A DNA stretch of 64,000 nucleotides, taken from the NCBI GenBank assembly GCA_911728455.2, contig OU452235.1:6576090-6640089 (forward strand), in the 5' to 3' direction. A program made the position numbers and the translations under genes. A model generated the notes under the pieces. It was not told where the DNA came from and did no database searches. It worked only from the letters and a program-made list of their open reading frames with translations. Every line of letters begins with the position of its first letter. Positions within the stretch are counted from its first letter, which is position 1. This DNA is from Marthasterias glacialis. Lineage: Eukaryota; Echinodermata; Asteroidea; Forcipulatida; Asteriidae. Below, piece by piece: positions 35,569 through 47,295 of the stretch.

Positions 35569-35877
35569 TTACAACGGACAATTGCATTCGTATGAGAGAG
35601 TTTTGTTATAAATCCCACAGCCGCTTCTGAGATAGACCTGACCAAAGATGTTGAGATTCACGCGGGATTGACCATCACCACGCATTGTAAAAATAGGCTG
35701 CCTACTTTGCATGATAAAGCGCAAAATATGAGTTTCTGTACTACAACGCTGCCTAAACCTTGCACGATATCCCATTAAATAAGGAGAGAGAAACAAGAAG
35801 CCAACACTCATTGCCCATTCTTCTGAAGAAGCTAGATCTGTGACACCGACATTATGTACCAATTGACATTTACACAA
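35569..35877 (-). other. Possible protein-coding frame, unassigned
   Basis: The frame is 102 codons with balanced composition and six cysteines (it starts CKCQLVHNVGVTDL and ends LSYECNCPL). It lies just inside the single-copy 10.3-kb segment. There is no matching paralog, no clear start context and no recognised domain. It may be an exon or a decayed transposon piece. Confidence 0.25.
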
Positions 35878-36440
35878 GGGTTTTCCTTTTTAATTAGCAT
35901 GGCTGCCATTTTTGACGAACCCTATTTTAATTTTCGACCGCGGTAACTGAATATGGGGTTTGATTTTGACATATCGGACCAATCATGTGTGTGTTTTTCG
36001 ATGTCCACGGCGACAGCGGCTGCGGTTCTGAACCGAAAAAAAGGTCGACATGCAGTGATGCTCAAAAATCTGTTTTAATTGTTAAATCAATATTTGTTTT
36101 AAAACTGCTTTACAAAATTACTGTCTGGGTACGATAGGTGGTCATAATAACTAATGATTTCGGACCAAAAATGCTGAGCGCTAATAATTACTTAAGGAAA
36201 CAAATTAAACGTAATAAATTTATAATTCAGGTAAACACTCTACTTGGTGCCCCATATGACTCGCAACAGGATTACGACGGTTCCGACCCATGTCGAGGCT
36301 GTGATTTGACCAAATATTCCAATGAACCCAAGTTACAATAATAAGTACTAAACTGAATTTATAAATATAAAACAAAGCAAAGGGTTGTTTTTACGCATTT
36401 TTAAGTATTAGACTGGTCGTCATATATTCGTAAATATTCA
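35878..36440. other. No gene recognised
   Basis: AT-rich single-copy DNA with only short open frames, such as 36138-36341, that show no family features. Confidence 0.4.
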
Positions 36441-37383
36441 TTAACCCTATCAGGACCGGGGGGGGGGGCACAATGTGCCCCCCTACCAAACTTTTTCCTG
36501 TAACTTTTAAACGCTACATTCGATCACCACCAAATTTTCTGACTTTACTTGGAAATTATCTAGGGTCATTTTGTCAAAATACGATTGTTATTGGAGGTCA
36601 GTGGTTGCCATGGCAACCGTTTGTTTGAACCCATATTACTCGTTTTTTTGTGATTTTTTGTGATTTTGGGGCATTTTTTAGCAAAATGTTATGTTTTTAA
36701 GTATTTTTAGTGGCCAACAGTGATACCGAAATGTCACATGATAGTTTGAGATGCATTGTGGGAATCCAAAATGGCAGCCATTTTGGCGGCCATCTTGGAT
36801 TTTGTATTTTTAGCTGTTTTTTAGGGGTTCGAACTTTGCAAAATTTTGTATCTATGGAATATTTTCAACATTATAATTTTGAACTTTTGAGGTCTAGAAA
36901 TACTATAGAGTTGTTAGTTAGGCCTCATAAATGCACACTCGGACCCTAAAAGGACTGTTTACATCGATTTTTAAGTGGAAAAATGTAAAAACGTGATTTT
37001 TTCCCAAAAATTACATAAAACAGCTTGTTTAGCGCCCTCAACGGTAACTCTGGTAAAGAAAAAGGTGTTTATGTTCTTGAAGATGTCAAGAAAGACAAAT
37101 TTGCAAAGTTTTACAGAATTCTGGCAAAAAATATGAAAATTATGGGAAAAATACGATTTTTGACCAAAAATGGGCAAAAAAACTACAAAAACTACTTTTA
37201 ATGCAATTTTTTTTGATTTTTTTTTTGCACCATCATGTAGAACTCGGTGAAATACACATTTGTGGCAAGTTTCATAAAAATCAGCCCAAGACTTTGGAAA
37301 ATACGGAGGGGGGGGGCACAATGAGCCCCCCCCCCCCTCCGGTCCCCGTAAGTCCAAAAAAAGCCCGGTCCTGATAGGGTTAA
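36441..37383 (+). mobile_element. piggyBac-like MITE, second full-length copy
   Basis: It begins TTAACCCTATCAGGACCGGG and ends GCCCGGTCCTGATAGGGTTAA at 37383. It is about 943 bp with no transposase. A G-tract, CACAATGTG, C-tract palindrome follows the left end, and a GGGGG-CACAATGAG-CCCCC palindrome precedes the right end (about 37309-37336). The interior is diverged from 5462-6386 but collinear, including GTTGCCATGGCAACC and AAAATGGCAGCCATTTTGG. Confidence 0.8.
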
Positions 37384-38546
37384 TATGTTGTTGAGAGTAC
37401 TCACCAGATGTTGCAGCCCCTGTCAGCCCATGCCTCTCAAACCATGGACTTGATGGTCAACATAGACATGATGAAGCGGGCATGTAATAAATAAGCGTAA
37501 GCTAAATGTATACAGCAGAGAGCTCACAAAACGGTGTTTTAGCTGCAACGCCGACTCTGAAAGTGACCATTCAAACCTTGCTACCCTAGCACGAAAACCA
37601 CTGAATTTTCCTGGCTTCGAGTAATCGCCCTCATGAAAAGAAAGCGCAATTTAAATACAAAGCACCATACAAAGTTGGCGCATTCCACAAATCAGGCGAA
37701 TCAGTCAGCTGCAAAGCTAGTGAGGGCAATATCCATAATGTCAACAGCGGGCGCTATTTATGTAGCTATCAATAAATTATCGTGCAGGTCACATAAAGCG
37801 AAGTGTATGTCACAACCAGAACCGCCTCGTGTAGTCAATTGTCCTCTTTCATTATCAGAACATTGTTGAACATTAAGAAAAAAGCACATTTGCAAACAAC
37901 GTGTAATGAGGCAGAACAAAGGACATAGTAGTCAAGTCTTAATTTGGATATTTTTGTTTATCTAGTCCACCGCACGTTTACAAGCTTCACTTATTTAATG
38001 ACAAAACAATGCAGTATTTTAAAGGGCATCTGTACTTTTGGTAAGGCAGAAAACCACAAACGGTAACGGATTTACACCACACTTTCACAGTTTGAAGATA
38101 TTTACAGTAGAAAGCTTCCCTTGAAATATTACTGGTTGAGGTGCTGTCGTTTTTGAGAAATGAGCAAAACAATTTCGCGAAAATACTTTTCGTCTCAGGG
38201 AGACGAAAAGTCTTTTTTTTTCTTTTTTTCATTGAATGCTGCCCTCACTCACCCGATAACAGTTTGTAATTCTCAGTTGGAATGATTCGCAAAATGGTTC
38301 TTGTCATTGTTTCCTTGTACCCAGTATTGATGTATAATATCTATTTTGTATTGATCGTACTAATAGCGAGCACAGATTCCGCGCGTGCGAGGTTGTGTGT
38401 GTGTGTGCGTTTGTGTATGATGCATGGCCGGAACACATTACACCGAATGCATACTCATCTCAAGTTATGACAATCGACGTAAGTCGGCATGATGTTTACT
38501 GTTTCATTTGAAATTGACTGGTTCTAAAAAAAAAAAAAAAAAAAAA
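37384..38546. other. Upstream region of the GRPK-type gene
   Basis: No gene is supported. A perfect 11-bp hairpin, ACTTTTCGTCT / CAGGG loop / AGACGAAAAGT, lies at 38185-38211 inside what looks like an old short repeat (about 38010-38260). A run of 20 or more A lies immediately upstream of the ATG at 38547, so the transcript leader could begin nearby. The frame 37633-37869 is unassigned. Confidence 0.4.
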
Positions 38547-40998
38547 ATGGATGAAAATGAACCCCGAAAGAAAATTGGAAGGCCAAAGTTATCCAACAGT
38601 GCACGGAAACGTTCGAAGAGTGCGTCAAATGCCAGGTACAGAAAACTTCAAAAAGTAATTACTTCCAGCATGAAACTTCCCGTGTCAGTCATACAGCGCT
38701 GGAGAAGTAAAGCCATGGAACTTGGAGTTTCTAACGCTGACCTGGCGAGATTGCTGCTCGATATGCACACACAGAAGTGAGTTTTCTTGACAATTATTCA
38801 GAACACATGGTTATTCATTATCAACCATTCATTCAATCATCATTATTGATACCATTACAAATCTAGTGGTGGCAGATCCTAACGTCAATCCTCCTTTTTT
38901 TCCCCATTTTAAAATTCTTTTATTACATGCGCTGTGCTGCCTGCAGCTTCTACCCCTCTTTTTTTTTTAGTACCAATGCATTTATGTCAAATAAGCCCCT
39001 TTTTGGCTTTTTAGCCTAGCAACCTAAGTTTACAAGCAAGATGCAATAACTAACTTTACAAGCAAGCACAATCCCACTTAGACTGTGGCCCAAATTATTT
39101 CCCTCTCTCAAATTGTAACAAGTAGCGGTGTTGTCATTATTGTTGTGATTTATGACAACATCATTATTACAAATTGTGTTTAGAGGCCAGACGTCTTGAC
39201 TTCCATTTACATGTATACTACATATTTATATATATACTATTTTTTCACACTAGATTGTTATTGAATTCAGATCAATACCTACATAAAACTGCGCAAACTT
39301 TTACTTTTCATAAGCCTTTGTATTTGTATTGATCTGGTATTTTTAGTTAGGCCTACTTATACAATATGGACAAAAATATTTTGTAACTACAGATCTGATG
39401 TTCAATCTTCAGTGCCACTGCCCACTTTTGGGCCACAGGCTACATCAACACCTCACGGAGTTGGAACTACTGGTAATATTCAAGGGTACAGCTCGGAATC
39501 TTCCAATGTGTAAGTCATGTGGTCAAAATTAGAAACAACAAAGCATAAAAGCATAGTTATATTTTTAATAGGGTGGTGTCACAGTTAGAAAAGTGGGAAG
39601 GGTTACATTTTTTATTCATTTTTTAATTAATTTACATAAACTCATGCTGATTTTTTTTTTTTATTATTATTTTTTTTTCATCTTCACTAGTTCGGTTATT
39701 TCTGGAGTTGCACCGTTAGAATCAACATCACCAACAGGAAAGAGGTAGGTGCTTAAAATGTTTTTGGCAATTTAATCTATATTTTTCAAACTAAGTAACT
39801 GATTTTGATAAGACATAAATTATTACAATTATTTAGCTTCCCCAAGTAAATTTCTGCAGAAGAGGTTTTAAGAAGTTTTAAAAGCTAAATTGTACGACAA
39901 ACTAATGTCTTCTGATTACAATCGTTATGCCAAAATTTGTCTACGAATTCTGTTAAGGGACCTTTTTTTATAATACATTAATAGATACATTCAAGCTGAT
40001 GAAGCTGAAGGAACCGAAGAGGAATTGGAGTAAGTATTTTGTGTGTTTTTTAATGTTAATCTACCAAATGCAATGTTTTGCAAGTACAAGTACCATCATA
40101 TTTGTTTGTTTTGCAAAGCCACCTTGCACCCTGGCTCGGCTTCTTGTTGACTTGTTAAACTAATCATCATAAAATCTGCAAAGTTTAAAATACCAATACA
40201 AATCATACTGCGCACATTATGGGAAACTCTAACAGAAGTTTTTTTCTGTGTGGAAATTGACTTCACTGTAACATTATGAACGGGACACTGATTTATTTCA
40301 TTATTTATTCATTTAGCATAAGTGTTGACTACAAGTTGGAAGGCGAATTTGTCTACCTGGATGACCCGGAAGATGAGGCAGACATTTATTATGATGATCT
40401 GTGGGAACCAGGCGTTTCAATACGCAGAGGGTGAGGTACTTTGTTTTTGGATTATCAATGTAAAGAAATTATGTATGGAATTGAAAGGAACGATAACAAT
40501 CAATGTTGTTGCGAGTCACTTAAAATTATTGCATTGTTCTATACAATAATTTTTCCCAAATGTTATTATAAATTTATTCTGTTCTATAGGGAGTGAATCC
40601 CCCACCCCTTTTCTTTAATATGTCTGATACAAACATTATGCATATCAACAAATTATCATTGCTGATGTTTCATTACATAGTTAATAATACCTGGCATTAT
40701 GTGAAAGCACTACATGAATATATCCACCTAACATTACAAATAAGTGTAAACAAATAATTTCACCTTTGTATCTGCTTATAGTATTCAGCAGTAAAGGTCC
40801 GTGCTCCAAAGACATATGACCATGTCCCCTCATTAATGGCCAAGGTCCTTGCCAACCGACAGGATGATATGTGGCCTTTACATGAACTTCATGTCATGAG
40901 AGACGATGACCCTCGAAAGATACAAGCCAGTCTTGCTTCCAAGCCACCACCCACAATTGAAGACATATTACAGCGACGCCATACAAGTAGATTTTGAC
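38547..40998 (+). CDS. Multi-exon protein with GRPK-type basic N terminus, unrecognised
   Basis: Exons by GT-AG signals: 38547-38776, 39393-39509, 39691-39744, 39985-40029, 40317-40430 and a terminal exon from about 40782 to TGA at 40998. The first five join in one frame, each junction splitting a codon after base 2. The N terminus (KKIGRPKLS, RKRSKSASNARYRK) is basic and AT-hook-like. A helical RWRSKAMELGVSNADLARLL module follows, then a Ser/Thr/Pro-rich middle and an acidic stretch (EFVYLDDPEDEADIYYDDLW). The terminal exon (KTYDHVPSLMAKVL to IEDILQRRHTSRF) is clearly coding-like but is not in phase with exon 5 by any obvious splice. A nuclear or DNA-binding role is a guess from composition only. 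Confidence 0.6.
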
Positions 40999-41347
40999 TT
41001 GCTCATTGTTTTTTAACCATTATCTACACAATAGACCCATCCACGAAAGGGAGTTGGGGGTAGTCAGTAGTCAGTGCATCAACAATTTCAAACCAATTTC
41101 TTTTACGACAGTGGTTGATTGTTTTCAGACTTTTTATTGTGAACTTCCATGTAAATCTACTCAAATATTTTAAAGAAAAAATCCACTTTGAGTTTGTGAA
41201 TCACATTGACAATTTCAATTGGAAAATTTTAAATACAAGCAAATGGTTTCTCAAGCCATGGGTTGTTTGCCAACTGCAATTACTGTTCAATATTTTAATC
41301 TGCTGAATAACAGTAATAACATTTACAAACCTACCACGTAAAATGTT

Positions 41348-41353
41348 AATAAA
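41348..41353 (+). terminator. Putative poly(A) signal of the GRPK-type gene
   Basis: AATAAA about 350 bp after the stop codon; another lies near 41547. No experimental support. Confidence 0.35.
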
Positions 41354-42168
41354 ATGCTCACATGGTTGAAAGGTTGTAACTGTTCAAAAATATTAATTGA
41401 AGTTATTCATTCTGATGTGTTGTCACTCTCTAGAAAACAGGACCAAAGTATTATGTAACTTAATATTTTGAGCCATGTCATGGGAATATTTGAATCACTA
41501 AGAGCAACACATTTTTTAAAATGTAATTTGTGTGATTATTCAGATTAATAAATATTTCTCCTCAAACATTATTACATTTGATTGATCGGTAAACTGCTTA
41601 TTGAAACGAGCATGTTCTCCAACACTACTCAAAGAAGGAATCACTGAGATTGATTCTTGCCATCAAAACTTCTCCCGGTTTAATTTAAACCATATTTGTA
41701 CCACTGTTCATGGAATGCTTGTTTTCAAGCTGTCTGGTATGTGGGCCACAGAGAGGCATGAATCTCATGGGCAACATTCAGTCTGGTGAGCAGTAACTTA
41801 CAGACATGTTTTACATCATCATTGCAAGTTTGTTGATGAATAATAGACCAACTTCAACCAAGTTCTTTTGTGAAATGAGAAAGTGAGTTTTGTGTTTTAC
41901 TTATTTTTTGTTTAGCATTTTATGGGCAGCTGTTAAAATTGATTTCATTGAGGAAAACAAGTAAACTCCTGATAGAAAGGATCAATTTCAGTTATTCCTC
42001 CTTTCAAATGTGTGGGAGAATGCTCGTTGAAACAAATTTAAATATGTTTTGGGGAAAAAGTTGTTATTTATGGCAACCTTTTTTTTAACTCACCCTGTGT
42101 TTATTTATTATTTTAAAGTATGGAGGAAAGTCAACTCTGATCTCAACTATAAACCTACAAATATGTAG
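41354..42168. other. Convergent intergenic region
   Basis: AT-rich DNA between the 3' ends of the two convergent genes. The frame 41601-41789 has no recognisable features. Nothing else is seen. Confidence 0.4.
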
Positions 42169-44377
42169 TTATACCAATCTGTCTCTTTTTAAACCAGTGT
42201 ATTGACCAAATGGTTCTGGAAAAGTTGACCTAATCTTCAGTACAACACAACTTGGTATGACTCGGCGCACTCCTGCACTAAGACGATTGTATTGCCACAA
42301 AATGTAGCACCTATAGGCCGTGTGGCGGTTTTGTCGGTTTTCATCACCAGCATTTACAAGGCCCTCTGAAGTGCAATGGTCATTGGGTCCAGTATCTTGG
42401 CAAGGAGCTGGAAACAAGAAGACAAATAATTTTATTTTATAAGGTGAAGGCCTACATGTGGGAAACATAAGAGCTAATTTACCAAAAAAAATATGGTGTG
42501 CCACTTTGTCATTATGTTTGGCTGTTACTTTAACTGATATTTTGACATTTTTACAATGTACCTTGCTATAGATAACAAGATGTATTTTACTGCCATGGTG
42601 CAATCTTCTGAATATGCAAAAAGCCTGTATGCAGCACTTTCAAAGCATTTTGAAAGAGATGTAAGATTACTCTATTTTTCTCAGTGAATGCAATAAACCA
42701 AACAAATTATAACTTAAAGGGTGTAAAGATAAGCAATTAGGTGGTTCATGTTGACAGCATACACACTCCTCGTCTGTAGGCATCTACTGACAATTGGAAC
42801 ACATGCACCAATCAAGGCCTTGTGTGGCTAGTGGAGGTGGCACTGCCTGTGGTCGGTTTTGTCTAGTTTCCCAAATGCGAAAGAGGATTCCAGGATTCAT
42901 GTCTATCATTTGATGAACTACATTTCTTAACTCGTCTTCAGTTATTAGTGCAACGTCGTCCTGCATTCAAATTAGTTTTGGTGTGAAAAATGCTCATTAT
43001 GGACTGTAAAATAATTTAAATGAAAGTGCCCAAAAATGATATTTGATGGCAAGAAGGTTTAGCTTTTCTTTTTTTCAGCTGTTATCGGGTGTTACGTACT
43101 GATTTAATTTTTTAGATTGGTAATTTTGCTCTGTGTACATTATTATCTATGTGTTTTTTTTCCCAAATAAATCATATGAATAATTTTTCATGGTGATAAT
43201 AATGACTTTTGTTGTAGTAATTTGCATTCCAGTGATTATGTACTTTACCATTATCCTGAGTCTCCTTTGTTCTGACATATTGGCTACAGCTTGTGCCTGA
43301 GTAACAGGTTGTAATGCTGCGCCTCTTCGACCAACTCTTCTGCCTGTACCTGCACCTCTTGCCTGGCCTCTTTGTCGCCTCCTAACTGCACCACCCCCTC
43401 TTTCACCAACCACTCCCTGTGTTGCTCCCCTGCAAGTGTGACTGCCTCTGCGACTACCTCTTCTACTCACTACTGTACTTTCACTTCCACCAGCCTATCA
43501 ATTTTAAATAATTGTGAATTTTTTTCAAATGTTGCACAATCATTTGTGTACTTTGACAATTTTATAACTTGGTTGTCATAACTATCTTCACCTGTTTTCA
43601 GTCAAGGTATAGGCCTACCTGTTTTTAGTCAAAACTTGCTTACTTTTAATTTTATTATTAGAATAACTTGTAGTTGCATACATGTACATATTATCAAATT
43701 TATATTTTTCTGGAAAAAAAGATGGTCCAAACTTCAAAGCTTTTGTTTCTTCTGATTTCATGAAAATCCAATAGTTTATGAATGCATTATGCATTCTAGA
43801 GTACACTAAGACATTTTCTCAAGGTATTATTTTTATGAATCACCAAACAAATTAACCATCTGGCCCACCTAGGTGTTGCTCCGTGACTTGAGAAGGGAGA
43901 AGAGAACTCGACTAAAAAAGAACATTGCTCTGTTTGGTAACATTTTATGCGGCAGTGCAATAGAAACATCTCCCAACCCCCTGTTTTTAATTCAGTGCTT
44001 ACGAAATAATTCTGATGATTTGAGCCAGGCTGTTGTTCTACGAAAGCCAAGTCGACAAATTTGGTACACAAACCATGCACAACGGACGGTGCTCGTCGCG
44101 AATAAATCACATCCATTGGGAGAAGTAAATGGGACTGTGTCCGGTGTGGTCGAAAACCCAGGGTCGATTTTTAGTCAAAGTCTACTATTTATGCTGCTGA
44201 CTGGTGTATAGCTAATCAGCTTGTATTCGAAGAAATTTACCAAGTAATTTATGTTTGTTCTAAAATAACTAAACTAAATAAATAATGTCTAACCTGTTGC
44301 GGTTGCCGATCAGGTGACTCCACTCCAGGCTCAATTGACATCGATTCTTGTGATGAATTAGAACTTGTTGAACTCAT
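42169..44377 (-). CDS. P2X7-type ballast-domain protein without a channel (possibly pseudogene)
   Basis: Minus-strand exons: 44377-44294 (28 residues, Ser/Glu-rich, CAG/GTTAGA donor), 43494-43249 (82 residues, RGG-rich, RRGSRRGS), 42960 to about 42750, and a terminal exon 42407-42169. The first three join in phase 0. Exon 3 carries LDWCMCSNC, then Q, TAG, then MPTDEECVCC, which reproduces the P2X7 C-terminal pattern WCxCxxCxxMPT...CC with a stop in place of one spacer residue (42784-42786). The last exon has RQNRHTAYRCYILWQYN, RRVIPSCVVLKIR and FGQYTGLK, matching the human P2X7 segment HCAYRCY...ILPSCCRWRIR...GQYSGF. There are no transmembrane or P2X channel exons. The part between CC and the last exon (42750-42407) could not be joined in frame. 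It is either a decayed gene, stop readthrough or an error. Confidence 0.7.
43500..44293. other. Intron 1 of the ballast-domain gene with an unassigned + frame
   Basis: A 112-codon + strand frame (43873-44211) and a 106-codon minus frame overlap here. Neither shows a domain or a splice context that links it to a gene. Otherwise AT-rich. Confidence 0.35.
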
Positions 44378-44493
44378 TATTTCACGAACCAAAAATTAAC
44401 TTTAAAAAATGACTATGCACAAAAATAACCAGTACAGAAAAAAATCGATCGACAATAATCCACCCGGCCCACGAAACCCTCCTCCAGCCAATG

Positions 44494-44526
<33 letters not shown>

Positions 44527-45459
44527 AGATTTCTTTGAAACTAAACTTCACTTCACGTGCTACACCACACTTAGCTATGTACAAACACACACGCAGCAGT
44601 TCACACACACACACATACGGGAGCCCACACGAGCCCTACATTGCTGTACACACACGCACAAACCACATGTCAGTGTTGTTGTTGCGAGTGACCTTTCGTG
44701 ACCGTCAACCTGATTTCTATTTTTAGAGACAGAACTGGCAACTTTCAAATTCACTGACCGGATTGGAATTGCCGATTCCCGAATCAAATGTCTTTTGCCG
44801 CAAGGGGGCGCTATGTCAATATTTGAAATCTGCAACGGATATACGTCGCCGTATCGGGAAAGTAGCTCTGTGATTCATGGTAATTTTCACTATTTTCTCA
44901 AAAACTTTACCATCAATGGGGCTTAAACTTTCGCAGGTAAATGTTATTATATATATCTTTATTCACAGAGAGTAGGGATGCGTGGGATTATCAAAAACCA
45001 GAAGTACAGACGCCCTTTAAACGTATTGTTACAAGGCGAAATACGTGTTTTATGTAAAATAAAGTTATTTATTGTTGGTACATGTAATGTCCGATATGCC
45101 ATCAAAATGCAATATCTTGTCACACATAGCAACAATTGGGTCCCATGTTAACCACATCCTTCAAACTAAATCACCAATTACTGCAATTTTCTGCTGGACA
45201 AACAAACACAACTGAAGACCTGATCAATACCAGACCGACGACGTAATGTGAACAGTCGAATATTGATCTTGCATTTGCCGGCATTGTAATCAAAACCTGA
45301 TTTGATCATTCATTCTTTACTTCACGATTTATGTTTTTGTGAGGGCGACTTCAACTGATACTCGAGTAGTGATTTGAAGTTAATTAAAACTCGTCGTTGT
45401 TTAAAGGAAGCAGGTCAGCAGATTCAAATGGGAAAACAACAATAAAAAAAATAAATACA

Positions 45460-45490
<31 letters not shown>

Positions 45491-45842
45491 TCATTTTTTC
45501 CCTCCAAACTTAAGGTTGCGGTAATAAATGCAGATACATTTGAAAGTACAAAATAGTCCCCGTTTATTCTAAAGTAAGGCGCTCAAGCTAGTGTGTCAAT
45601 TAAATAGGTGCATAATGTGATTTTAGTCGGTTTCATCTGCCAAACGTTTTGCTCAAAAACAAAGAAATATAATGTAGAGACACGGGAAGGAGGCCGGTCC
45701 TCTAATTAAAAAGGACAAGCATTCTCCAAATACTTATAAAACAAAACGCACAATGACTTCTCAAATGTAAAAAAAAAAAAAATACATTTCATGGAAAAAG
45801 TTTAAATAATGCTCACAATAACGTAGTAGCAGTGCACAATAG
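44378..45842. other. Upstream region of the ballast-domain gene
   Basis: Contains a T-tract (44495-44522), CA-rich repeats (44585-44660), a CTCF-like motif at 44797-44814, and A-tracts near 45467-45490 and 45769. No protein gene is supported. The junction to duplicated C1q-flank sequence is near 45843. Confidence 0.45.
44797..44814 (+). promoter_or_regulatory. CTCF-like motif
   Basis: GCCGCAAGGGGGCGCTAT closely fits the CTCF core CCRCNAGGGGGCGCTA known from bilaterians. It lies about 420 bp upstream of the minus-strand gene start and near the edge of the single-copy segment. Binding is inferred from sequence alone. Confidence 0.35.
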
Positions 45843-46222
45843 CAAACCTGTCAGAGTTTGTACTTGGACAACAGAGTACTCGTAGGGACTCGGATACCTG
45901 TACTTGTGCTCCAATAATACTCTTGACTCGAGAAACGACCGGTCACCTTTGTACTCGGCGGTACTTGCTTCTCGGCCATAAATGACTTGATTACAGCGTT
46001 TGGGCGTACCGCTTACCTGGTGACCTTTCAACTATGTATCAACAGGCACATATCCCAGATGCATACATATATTAAAAAGTAGTATTCTGTTGTATAGTTT
46101 TTATATTCGTTTAAAACAAAGGGGAAACGAACTCAGTGTTGCACAATTGTTCAAAGGAATTCGTTGTTCTTTTAAATTGAAATTTTAACAATTTGTTTGT
46201 CCATTCAACTTGTATTTTTCAG
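45843..46222 (+). other. 5' flank of C1q gene 3
   Basis: Homologous to 10432-11099 but shortened. It shares the CTCGGATACCTGTACTTGTG words and ends in TTTTTCAG immediately before the ATG. Confidence 0.5.
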
Positions 46223-47032
46223 ATGAACTTCAGGGGAAAACTCGCCCTTGTTTTTGCCATTATGCAGGTTAAGCTCATAGTGGCTGCAGTTGCAGCGTCA
46301 CCTGGTCAGGGAATGACGTGTAATTCCTGCTGCCAGGGCCCAGCCGGTATACCTGGAATTCCCGGATCAAATGGTCAACACGGGCCGGTAGGTTCTAGAG
46401 GTGATGCAGGCTCTCCTGGTGAGGTAGGTGAACCCGGGGCTAAAGGAGACGAGGGGTCAGATGGACTGGTTGGTGAGCCAGGCGCTAAAGGGGATCACGG
46501 ACTGAAGGGAGAGCAAGGAGTCGGTCAACCAGGGAAACAAGGACCTCAAGGTCTGCCTGGGATGGATGGTTTGAAGGGGGAGAGAGGTGAACCTGGACCA
46601 GCTGGACAGAAGGGTGAAGCAGGTGAATGTAGTACACGACGGTCCGCCTTCACTGCAGTGAGGAATAGCGACTTCAGCCCCCCATCACCATATGATCCTC
46701 TGCCCTTTGAAGAGTTATTGTTTTCAGAGGAAGGGACAGAGTTCAGGTTGACTAATAGTACGTTTACGTGTACAGTGCCTGGGGTATACGTCTTTATGTT
46801 CTCAGTCTTGAAAGTATCTCATAAGTCTAACCTACATGTTCGGCTGATGAAGAACGGCAACATCATTGTTTCAGGGGCTGTAACCGCTTCAGATTATCAT
46901 CAAGTGAGCAGTAGTGCGGTTATTTCCCTGCACTATGGAGATCAAGTTCACTTAGCTATAGCCGGTCAGGTGTACGGGAGCGGCTCTTTCCACTGGACAT
47001 CGTTTACTGGATTCATTTTGCATGAAATTTAA
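46223..47032 (+). CDS. Secreted collagen-like C1q-domain protein, paralog 3
   Basis: 269 residues with the same signal peptide, C33/C36/C37 cluster, collagen stalk (39-136, with the one-residue-short step at 99-101) and C1q head as its paralogs. The ATG after the acceptor-like TTTTTCAG is preferred to the in-frame ATG at 46193. Distinctive changes are P58S in the stalk, RNSDF at 147-151, SHKSNLHVRL at 199-208, A219 and T221, A247 and SFHW at 255-258. The sequon N178-S-T is kept. By family it is an extracellular recognition protein. Poly(A) signal at 47082. Confidence 0.93.
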   Translation: MNFRGKLALVFAIMQVKLIVAAVAASPGQGMTCNSCCQGPAGIPGIPGSNGQHGPVGSRGDAGSPGEVGEPGAKGDEGSDGLVGEPGAKGDHGLKGEQGVGQPGKQGPQGLPGMDGLKGERGEPGPAGQKGEAGECSTRRSAFTAVRNSDFSPPSPYDPLPFEELLFSEEGTEFRLTNSTFTCTVPGVYVFMFSVLKVSHKSNLHVRLMKNGNIIVSGAVTASDYHQVSSSAVISLHYGDQVHLAIAGQVYGSGSFHWTSFTGFILHEI

Positions 47033-47081
47033 AACGGAAACAAAATATACCCCCGTAAATGCAGAAATCAATAATAATAAT

Positions 47082-47087
47082 AATAAA
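47082..47087 (+). terminator. Putative poly(A) signal of C1q gene 3
   Basis: AATAAA at the end of a TAA run, 50 bp after the stop codon, positionally conserved with the other copies. Confidence 0.5.
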
Positions 47088-47295
47088 TACATACAATTAA
47101 AATCACATTTCGATATTGCAATGGCCGCACTGAAAATTAGCACGTTTAATAGAAAACATAGTCTGTAATAATAGTTTACTTACATTAATGTTAAGTTTTG
47201 TTGTTCATGTTGTTGTTTTTGACACACAAGTGCCACACGGATTACTTATAAAATATCGTGATCAATTTATATTACTAGTTTGAAAGAACTATTTA

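Noticed and set aside
43147..43248. C-terminal extension of the RGG-rich frame past 43249
   Set aside because: It reads through a GTAAAG donor into AT-rich intron; splicing to 42960 gives the recognised domain in phase.
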